Below are positions 16,784 through 21,736 of a stretch of DNA of 22,738 bases, piece by piece. The DNA lies in contig CAMQDG010000021.1 in assembly GCA_946999425.1 (NCBI GenBank), positions 1 to 22,738 of the forward strand, given 5' to 3'. The notes under the pieces were generated by a model that saw only the letters and a list, made by a program, of their open reading frames with translations, was not told where the DNA came from and ran no database searches. The number at the start of each line of letters is the position of its first letter. Position 1 is the stretch's first letter. The position numbers and the translations under genes were made by a program. Origin of the DNA: an uncultured Peptoniphilus sp. (GTDB lineage: Bacteria > Bacillota > Clostridia > Tissierellales > Peptoniphilaceae).

Positions 16784-17062
16784 ATGAACAAATCAGAATT
16801 AGTTGCAAGTATTGCTGAAAAAAGCAATTTAACTAAAAAAGACGCTGAAATGGCTTTAAACGGATTTTTAAACTCAGTAGAAGAAGCTTTAGCAAAGGGA
16901 GAAAAAGTTCAACTTGTAGGATTCGGAACTTTTGAAGTTAGAGAAAGAAAAGCAAGAGAAGGAAGAAATCCTAGAAATCCAGAAGAAGTAATTAAAATTC
17001 CAGCATCTAAAGCACCAGTATTTAGAGCAGGTAAAGCACTAAAAGAATCAGTTAACAAATAA
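16784..17062 (+). CDS. hup: HU family DNA-binding protein
   Basis: HU is a small nucleoid protein that bends DNA as a dimer. The 92-aa length is typical. The sequence has the helical N terminus MNKSELVASIAEKSNLTKKDAE, the GFGTFEVRERKAREGRNPRNPEE beta-arm core (cut here for length: GFGTFEV, RKAREGRNP), and the C-terminal FRAGKALKESV. TAGGAGG eight bases before ATG is a strong ribosome binding site, in keeping with high expression. It is followed by its own terminator. In spore-formers hup is often followed by yabO/yabP/yabQ; here rpmE follows, so no sporulation genes accompany it. Confidence 0.97.
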   Translation: MNKSELVASIAEKSNLTKKDAEMALNGFLNSVEEALAKGEKVQLVGFGTFEVRERKAREGRNPRNPEEVIKIPASKAPVFRAGKALKESVNK

Positions 17063-17079
17063 TTTAAAGGATTTTAAAT

Positions 17080-17103
17080 GCTGTATCTATGATACAGCTT
17101 TTT
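17080..17103 (+). terminator. Rho-independent terminator after hup
   Basis: The 8-bp perfect stem GCTGTATC/GATACAGC closes a TAT loop and is followed by five T. Confidence 0.9.
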
Positions 17104-17105
17104 AC

Positions 17106-17139
17106 TTGTATAAATAAAAAAAATGTGATAAAATCACAT
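17106..17139 (+). promoter_or_regulatory. rpmE promoter with a 17-bp palindrome over the -10
   Basis: TTGTAT at 17106, a 17-bp spacer and TAAAAT at 17129-17134 form the promoter; TGA in front makes the -10 extended. The -10 is embedded in the perfect dyad ATGTGAT-AAA-ATCACAT (17123-17139). A dyad covering the -10 is the classic layout of a repressor operator. It does not match the Zur box I know from Bacillus, so the regulator is unidentified. Confidence 0.6.
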
Positions 17140-17165
17140 AATTGAGATTGTAAAGGAGGATAATG

Positions 17166-17366
17166 ATGAAACAAGGAATACACCCGGAATATAAAGAAGC
17201 TACAGTTACTTGCGCTTGTGGAAATACTTTTAAAACAGGTTCGGTAAAAGATACATTAAAAGTTGAAGTTTGCTCAGAATGTCATCCTTTCTACACAGGA
17301 AGACAAAAGTTCAGCGATCACGGTGGACGTATTGAAAAATTCAACAAGAAATTCGGAAGAAAGTAA
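17166..17366 (+). CDS. rpmE: 50S ribosomal protein L31 (zinc-binding type)
   Basis: L31 sits at the subunit interface of the large ribosomal subunit. The 66-aa sequence closely follows Bacillus RpmE. It has Cys16 and Cys18 (CAC) and Cys36 and Cys39 (CSEC), the zinc-binding C+ form, followed by HPFYTGRQKF. Two ATG codons are adjacent (17163 and 17166). I choose the second because AAAGGAGG ends at 17159, which leaves a normal six-base spacing, and because MKQGIHP matches the usual N terminus. A terminator begins six bases after the stop. Confidence 0.95.
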   Translation: MKQGIHPEYKEATVTCACGNTFKTGSVKDTLKVEVCSECHPFYTGRQKFSDHGGRIEKFNKKFGRK

Positions 17367-17371
17367 TGTTT

Positions 17372-17404
17372 TGGGAGGTTGTGAACAACTTCCCATTTTA
17401 TTTT
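17372..17404 (+). terminator. Rho-independent terminator after rpmE
   Basis: The 10-bp stem TGGGAGGTTG/CAACTTCCCA (one G-T pair) closes a TGAA loop and is followed by TTTTATTTT. It overlaps the upstream-extended reading frame of the next gene, which is one reason to place that gene's start at 17420. The GGGAGG inside the stem imitates a ribosome binding site. Confidence 0.8.
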
Positions 17405-17419
17405 ATAAAAATTAAAGAT

Positions 17420-18328
17420 ATGGAAAAAATTTACAATAAAAATTCATTTAAAACCACAATAGGTGGTCAAGCCTTAATCGAAGGTGTAATGATGAAGGGA
17501 CCGTCAAAAACAGCGATGGCTGTTAGAAAACCGGACGGACAAATTCAAATTAAAAGAGAAAATAATAGAGATTTATCTAAAAAATATAAAATTTTAAAAT
17601 TGCCGATTATAAGGGGAGCATATAGATTAATAGATGCTATGATAACAGGAGTAAGAGCATTAAATTATTCGGCATCCTTTTACGAAGAAGAAAATCATAA
17701 TAAATCAAATAAAGTGAAAGAAATAGGATCAGTAATTTTTTCTTTAGGAGTTGCGATTTTATTTTTTATGATTTTACCATCTACATTGGCTGGATTTTTT
17801 AAAAAGTTTATTAATAATTCTATTCTATTAAATTTAATTGAGGGGCTTATAAGACTTATAATATTTTTTACTTACTTATTTTTTATTTCTAAACTTGAAG
17901 ATATAAAAAGAGTATTTATGTATCACGGAAGTGAGCATAGAACAATTCATTGTTACGAGGCTAAAAAGGAACTAACCGTAGAAAATGTTCAATCTTTTCC
18001 AATAGTCCATCCAAGATGCGGAACAAGTTTCTTATTTATGGTAATGATAATTTCTATTTTAGTTTTGTCATTTTTCGGTTGGCCAAATCTAATTTTAAGA
18101 TTTTTTACCAGAATTTTAGCATTTCCCCTTATAGCAGGTATATCCTATGAAATTAATCGTATTATAGGTAAGTCAGATTCACAGATCGCAAGAGTTTTAT
18201 CAATTCCTGGCTTAGCAATACAAAAATATTTTACAGTAAAAGAACCGACAGATGACATGGTTGAAGTTGCAATTTTATCTTTAAAGGAAGTCTTACCTCA
18301 AGAGGGAGAAAGCGATTTATGGAAATAA
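17420..18328 (+). CDS. yqhQ: DUF1385 membrane protein, YqhQ family
   Basis: This is an integral membrane protein of unknown function, about 302 aa from the start chosen here. The soluble N terminus has IGGQALIEGVMMKGP, diagnostic of DUF1385. Hydrophobic segments are visible around IFSLGVAILFFMILP, LIRLIIFFTYLFFIS, and SFLFMVMIISILVLSFFG through LAFPLIAGISYEI. The conserved MYHGSEHRTIHCYEA and HPRCGTSFL lie between them and could bind metal (His/Glu/Cys). The frame is open to 17366, but that stretch contains the rpmE terminator; ATG 17420 is the better start, although its SD is weak. Expression probably needs read-through of the terminator. rpmE-yqhQ-prmC-prfA is a conserved Clostridia order. 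Confidence 0.88.
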   Translation: MEKIYNKNSFKTTIGGQALIEGVMMKGPSKTAMAVRKPDGQIQIKRENNRDLSKKYKILKLPIIRGAYRLIDAMITGVRALNYSASFYEEENHNKSNKVKEIGSVIFSLGVAILFFMILPSTLAGFFKKFINNSILLNLIEGLIRLIIFFTYLFFISKLEDIKRVFMYHGSEHRTIHCYEAKKELTVENVQSFPIVHPRCGTSFLFMVMIISILVLSFFGWPNLILRFFTRILAFPLIAGISYEINRIIGKSDSQIARVLSIPGLAIQKYFTVKEPTDDMVEVAILSLKEVLPQEGESDLWK

Positions 18329-19134
18329 ATGAAGCTTTAGAATACGCTGTAAGAAGATTAAAAGCTATAAGCTATACAAACCCATACAATGAAAGTAAAA
18401 CTATCTTAGAAGAGCTTTTAAAAGTTAATAGAGCATATTTAATAGGGCATGGAGACCAAGAAATTCATAAGGATACTTTTGAAAAATTAGAGTCCATTGT
18501 TGATAGAAGGTTAAGGGGAGAGCCTTTACAATATATTTTAGGATTTGCAGATTTTTATGACGATAGATTTTATGTAAATCCATCAGTTTTAATCCCAAGA
18601 TTTGATACAGAAACAAGTGTTGAAATCATAAAAAAATATTTAAAGGATAAAAAAACTTTTTTGGAAATTGGGGTTGGAAGTGGAGCTGTAATCTTAAGTC
18701 TTGCAAAAATGTATAGGGAAAAAACTTTTATAGGAGTTGACATTTCAGAAAACGCCATAGAAGTTGCAAATAAAAATAAAGAACTTTTAAAAATAACAAA
18801 TGTAGATATTTTTAAAAGCGATTTATTTTCTAATGTAAAGGGAAAATTTGATATAATTTATTCAAATCCTCCATATATAAAAACAAGTGAAATATTAAAT
18901 TTGCAAAAAGAAGTAAAGGACTATGAACCTAAACTTGCTCTTGATGGAGGAAAAGATGGTTTAGAATTTTATAAAAAAATTATAAAAGATTATAAAAATT
19001 TTATTAATCCAAAGGGTCTTCTTATTTTTGAAATAGGTTACGATCAGGGAGAAGATATAAAAAAACTTGCAGAGGCAAAAATATTTAAAGATTTAAGCGG
19101 TAAAGACAGAGTCGCAGTTATTGAGGTGAGTTAA
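18319..19134 (+). CDS. prmC: Peptide chain release factor N5-glutamine methyltransferase PrmC
   Basis: PrmC methylates the Gln of the GGQ motif in release factors RF1 and RF2. The 271-aa protein has an N-terminal helical domain (INEALEYAVRRL, RRLRGEPLQYILGFADFY) and a Rossmann methyltransferase domain. That domain shows FLEIGVGSGAVILSLA (SAM motif I), FIGVDIS, and the substrate-binding SNPPYIK (NPPY). It overlaps yqhQ by 10 bp, and its stop overlaps the start of prfA, which encodes its substrate. Functional pairing and coupling are thus evident. Confidence 0.96.
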   Translation: MEINEALEYAVRRLKAISYTNPYNESKTILEELLKVNRAYLIGHGDQEIHKDTFEKLESIVDRRLRGEPLQYILGFADFYDDRFYVNPSVLIPRFDTETSVEIIKKYLKDKKTFLEIGVGSGAVILSLAKMYREKTFIGVDISENAIEVANKNKELLKITNVDIFKSDLFSNVKGKFDIIYSNPPYIKTSEILNLQKEVKDYEPKLALDGGKDGLEFYKKIIKDYKNFINPKGLLIFEIGYDQGEDIKKLAEAKIFKDLSGKDRVAVIEVS

Positions 19135-20213
19135 TGTTTGAAAATTTAGAAGTATTTCAAGAAAAATATAAGGAATTGGAAAAACAACTTATAGATATTA
19201 ATATCATAAATAATTCAGAATTATTTCAAAAAGTATCTATAGAGTATGCCAATTTAGGACCTATAGTTGAGAAATATAAAGAATATAAAAGCACAAAAGA
19301 AAATATAGAAGACTTAAAGAAAATGCTTCAGGAAAAACTTGACGATGAAATGAAAGAACTCGTTAAAGAAGAATTAAAGGATGACGAAGATAAACTTTCT
19401 GAAATAGAAGAAGAATTAAAAATACTTTTAGTTCCCAAAGATCCCAATGACAACAGAAATGTTATAGTTGAAATAAGAGCAGGCGTTGGAGGAGATGAAG
19501 CTGCACTTTTTGCAGGAGTTTTATTTAGACAATACACAAGATATGCAGAAAGAAACGGCTGGAAAGTAGATGTAATGTCCACAAATGAAATAGGAATTGG
19601 CGGCTATAAGGAAGTTGTATTTATGATTGAAGGTAAAGGAGCCTATTCAAAGCTAAAATTTGAATCAGGAGTTCATAGAGTTCAAAGAGTACCAGAAACC
19701 GAAAGCGGAGGAAGAATTCATACATCAACAGCAACAGTAGCAGTCTTACCAGAAGCAGAAGATGTAGAAGTGGAAATAAATCCACAGGACATTCAAATTG
19801 ATGTATTTAGAGCTTCAGGAAATGGTGGACAATGTGTAAATACCACAGACTCAGCAGTAAGGCTTACCCATATTCCGACAGGCATAGTTATTTCAATGCA
19901 AGACGAAAAAAGTCAACTTAGAAATAAAGAAAAAGCTATGAAAATATTAAAAACAAAACTCTATGATATGAAAATACAAGAACAAAATAAAGAATTATCC
20001 GCAGAAAAGAAAAATCAAATAGGAACAGGAGATAGGTCTGAAAGGATAAGAACATATAATTATCCCCAAGGAAGAGTAACAGATCATAGAATAGGGCTTA
20101 CAAGTCATAAAATAGATGCAATAAATGACGGAGAACTTGATGAATTAATAGATGCATTGACTCAATACTCACAAGCAAAAAAAATAGAAAATATGGATAA
20201 AGAATTAAATTAA
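19134..20213 (+). CDS. prfA: Peptide chain release factor 1 (RF1)
   Basis: RF1 terminates translation at UAA and UAG. The protein has 359 aa, a normal length. Domain 1 is helical and acidic (residues about 1-105). The codon-recognition domain includes VHRVQRVPETESGGRIHTS, with the PxT tripeptide (PET) of RF1 rather than SPF of RF2. The catalytic loop is SGNGGQCVNTTDSAVRLTH, with intact GGQ for PrmC methylation. The start ATG overlaps the prmC stop (TAATG), with GAGG nearby (TTGAGGTGAG before the start). Confidence 0.97.
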   Translation: MFENLEVFQEKYKELEKQLIDINIINNSELFQKVSIEYANLGPIVEKYKEYKSTKENIEDLKKMLQEKLDDEMKELVKEELKDDEDKLSEIEEELKILLVPKDPNDNRNVIVEIRAGVGGDEAALFAGVLFRQYTRYAERNGWKVDVMSTNEIGIGGYKEVVFMIEGKGAYSKLKFESGVHRVQRVPETESGGRIHTSTATVAVLPEAEDVEVEINPQDIQIDVFRASGNGGQCVNTTDSAVRLTHIPTGIVISMQDEKSQLRNKEKAMKILKTKLYDMKIQEQNKELSAEKKNQIGTGDRSERIRTYNYPQGRVTDHRIGLTSHKIDAINDGELDELIDALTQYSQAKKIENMDKELN

Positions 20214-20237
20214 AAAATTAAAAAATAAATAATTTTT

Positions 20238-20272
20238 ACAAATAACGTGGTTAATTAATAATCACGTTATTT
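20238..20272. repeat. 15-bp perfect inverted repeat after prfA; possible terminator
   Basis: CAAATAACGTGGTTA pairs with TAATCACGTTATTTG (one G-T pair) around an ATTAA loop. It lies 25 bases after the prfA stop and 10 bases before the rubrerythrin -35. The downstream T tract is poor (CATTTAAATTG), so it is either a weak terminator or a protein-binding dyad. Confidence 0.65.
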
Positions 20273-20281
20273 GCATTTAAA

Positions 20282-20310
20282 TTGCTTAATTTTAGTACAT
20301 TTTATATAAT
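20282..20310 (+). promoter_or_regulatory. Rubrerythrin promoter
   Basis: TTGCTT, a 17-bp spacer and a perfect TATAAT place transcription start near 20317, giving a leader of about 40 bases. A PerR-box comparison over the -10 matches only about 9 of 15 positions, not enough to call. GTGGTTAATCAAT at the expected start point nearly repeats a stretch of the upstream inverted repeat. Confidence 0.75.
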
Positions 20311-20356
20311 AGTATTAGTGGTTAATCAATAAAATAAAATTTAGGAGGAAAAAACA

Positions 20357-20902
20357 ATGAATCAAATGACAAGTGAAAATTTAAGATCTGCTTTCGGCGG
20401 AGAAAGTCAAGCTCATATGAGATATGGAATTTGGGGAGAAAAAGCAGCAAAAGACAGTTTTAAAAATGTAAAAAGACTTTTTGATGCTACAAGTGAAGCT
20501 GAAAGAGTTCATGCAAAGCTACATTTCAATGCTCTTAAAGATGTAAAGGGAGACTTTACAGTTGTATCAGGTGCAGGATTTGGAATTGGAGAAACTTCAG
20601 AAAACTTACAAGGTGCTGCAAATGGAGAAAGATTTGAATTTACACAAATGTATCCAGCATATATAGCAGTAGCTGAAATGCAAGGAGAAAAAGAAGCGGT
20701 AAAAGCAATGAGATTTGCAATAGAAGCAGAAAAAGTTCATGAAGTAAGATTTTTAAAAGCTAAAGAAGACGTTGACAGTGGAAAAGATCTTCAAGCTGAT
20801 AAAGTTTTACTTTGCCCAATTTGCGGATATATAACATTCGATGCAAGTGAAGAAACTTGCCCAATTTGTGGAACAAAATCTTCAAAATTCGTTGAATATT
20901 AA
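20357..20902 (+). CDS. rbr: Rubrerythrin
   Basis: Rubrerythrin is a cytoplasmic NADH-linked peroxidase of anaerobes, reducing hydrogen peroxide at a diiron site. The 181-aa protein has GGESQAHMRY (Glu16) and SEAERVHAKLHF for one half of the site, and AEMQGEKEA and EAEKVHEVRF for the other. The C-terminal rubredoxin-like domain has two CPICG knuckles, LCPICGY and CPICGTK. AGGAGG at 20343-20348 sits eight bases before ATG. It stands alone between its own promoter and terminator, and suggests an anaerobic lifestyle with oxidative-stress defence. Confidence 0.96.
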   Translation: MNQMTSENLRSAFGGESQAHMRYGIWGEKAAKDSFKNVKRLFDATSEAERVHAKLHFNALKDVKGDFTVVSGAGFGIGETSENLQGAANGERFEFTQMYPAYIAVAEMQGEKEAVKAMRFAIEAEKVHEVRFLKAKEDVDSGKDLQADKVLLCPICGYITFDASEETCPICGTKSSKFVEY

Positions 20903-20914
20903 TAAAAAATAATT

Positions 20915-20936
20915 AAAAGCCCATTTGGGCTTTTTT
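20915..20936 (+). terminator. Rho-independent terminator after rubrerythrin
   Basis: AAAAGCCC/GGGCTTTT with an ATTT loop is followed by a T run. Confidence 0.92.
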
Positions 20937-20987
20937 ACATATAAAATACAAAATAATAATAAATAATTATAATAAATTATAATTTTC

Positions 20988-21016
20988 TTGACTTTAGTGT
21001 GCAAAATTGTTAATAT
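20988..21016 (+). promoter_or_regulatory. Promoter of the yerC-like gene
   Basis: TTGACT, a 17-bp spacer and TAATAT form a good sigma-A promoter. Transcription should begin near 21022, inside the GC-rich GTTACGCGTGAAC, an imperfect dyad around ACGCGT that stands out from its AT-rich setting and could be an operator. Confidence 0.75.
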
Positions 21017-21046
21017 AGTTACGCGTGAACGGGTTAGGAGGTAAAA

Positions 21047-21361
21047 ATGTACAATTCAAAAATAAAAAATAAACAAACGGATGGACTTTTTGAAGCCATT
21101 TTACAATTAAAAGACTTAGAAGAATGCTATAGATTTTTTGATGATATATGCACCGTAAAAGAAATTCAAGCAATATCACAAAGACTTGAAGTAGTAAAAC
21201 TTTTAGTTGAAAATAAGACATATCATGAAATTGAAGATGAAACAGGAGCAAGCACAGCAACAATATCCAGAATTAATAGATCACTTAACTACGGAAGTGA
21301 TGGATATAAATTAGTTTTAGAAAGATTGGGAATAGATTTTTCAAAGAAAAAACCAAATTAG
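21047..21361 (+). CDS. yerC: TrpR-like DNA-binding protein, YerC/YecD family
   Basis: This 104-aa all-helical protein belongs to the TrpR superfamily, group YerC/YecD. The N-terminal part (FEAILQLKDLEECYRFFDDICT) and IQAISQRLEVVKLL lead into the helix-turn-helix at YHEIEDETGASTATISRINRSL (given here as YHEIEDETGAS and TATISRINR). The C terminus, NYGSDGYKLVLERL, is also characteristic. The natural target and ligand of this family are not settled, and tryptophan binding should not be assumed. AGGAGG at 21036-21041 lies at good spacing. It is a single-gene unit with its own promoter and terminator. Confidence 0.9.
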   Translation: MYNSKIKNKQTDGLFEAILQLKDLEECYRFFDDICTVKEIQAISQRLEVVKLLVENKTYHEIEDETGASTATISRINRSLNYGSDGYKLVLERLGIDFSKKKPN

Positions 21362-21367
21362 AAATAG

Positions 21368-21391
21368 CAGAGCAAAAGCTCTGTTTTTTTT
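21368..21391 (+). terminator. Rho-independent terminator after yerC
   Basis: CAGAGC/GCTCTG with an AAAA loop is followed by eight T, seven bases after the stop. Confidence 0.93.
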
Positions 21392-21438
21392 ATAAAAGTC
21401 TAAAAAAAATTAATTTACATAATAAAAATTAAATAATA

Positions 21439-21478
21439 AAAAAAACCGAAGATGTATATAAAAATCTTCGGTTTTTTT
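21439..21478. terminator. Bidirectional terminator hairpin at the CRISPR locus boundary
   Basis: A 15-bp stem (seven A plus CCGAAGAT, paired with ATCTTCGG plus seven T) closes a 10-base loop and has T runs on both strands. yerC already has a terminator 48 bases upstream, so this one probably also stops minus-strand transcripts running out of the CRISPR region. The rest of 21392-21529 holds nothing recognisable. Confidence 0.85.
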
Positions 21479-21529
21479 ATGTATAAATTATTAAAAAAAT
21501 TTTGAAAATCTTTTCATAATGTTAATTAG

Positions 21530-21538
21530 TGATATAAT
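21530..21538 (+). promoter_or_regulatory. Probable cas9 promoter (extended -10)
   Basis: TGATATAAT is a perfect extended -10; a weak TTTTCA lies 16 bp upstream. Transcription from about 21545 would give cas9 a leader of about 190 bases that crosses the tracrRNA gene in antisense. No terminator acts in that direction between here and cas9. A weaker alternative -10 (TATTAT, 21701-21706) lies closer to cas9. Confidence 0.5.
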
Positions 21539-21591
21539 TAAAGTATTATGGAAGTTATTACATATTGAAATTAAAAGTATATTAACAAAAT

Positions 21592-21682
21592 AAAAAAACT
21601 TGGATACCCAAGTTTAGTTGTGCACACGCACGGCCTTTCGGCGTTTTCAATTTAATTTTATTTGAACTCGTCATGTAATTTC
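21592..21682 (-). ncRNA. tracrRNA of a type II CRISPR-Cas system
   Basis: Read on the minus strand, a consensus promoter is followed by about 91 bases ending in a Rho-independent terminator (AAACTTGG/CCAAGTTT, GTAT loop, 21596-21615, then T). The 5' part is an anti-repeat: GAAATTACATGAC (upper stem), GAGT (bulge) and TCAAAT (lower stem). This is the same geometry as the Cas9 guide duplex, in which a GA/AAGU bulge separates two stems. After an A-rich linker come GCC-GAAA-GGC (21633-21642) and GTGC-GTGT-GCAC (21620-21631) hairpins, and the terminator stem as the last hairpin. Location directly upstream of cas9 on the opposite strand is typical of type II-A loci. Exact ends are predicted. The matching CRISPR array is not in the window, so base pairing to a repeat could not be confirmed. 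Confidence 0.85.
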
Positions 21683-21688
21683 AAATGT

Positions 21689-21717
21689 ATTTTAACTCAT
21701 TATTATTATCTTGTCAA
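21689..21717 (-). promoter_or_regulatory. tracrRNA promoter
   Basis: On the minus strand TTGACA (21717-21712), a 17-bp spacer and TAAAAT (21694-21689) make a near-perfect sigma-A promoter, one of the best in the window. It predicts a start at about 21682, exactly at the first base of the anti-repeat. Its -35 lies only nine bases from the cas9 ribosome binding site. Confidence 0.85.
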
Positions 21718-21736
21718 GCAAAAAAAGGAGGTATTT

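Noticed and set aside
20304..20318. PerR box over the rubrerythrin -10
   Set aside because: The left half fits but the right half matches only 3 of 7 positions; about 9 of 15 overall is not convincing in AT-rich DNA.
21548..21568. Tiny frame ATG-GAA-GTT-ATT-ACA-TAT-TGA after the cas9 promoter
   Set aside because: Six codons, no ribosome binding site, and nothing to support a leader peptide.
21551..21580. A second degenerate anti-repeat or CRISPR repeat (shares ATGTAAT with the anti-repeat on the minus strand)
   Set aside because: Only a short AT-rich match without the stem-bulge-stem pattern; likely chance.
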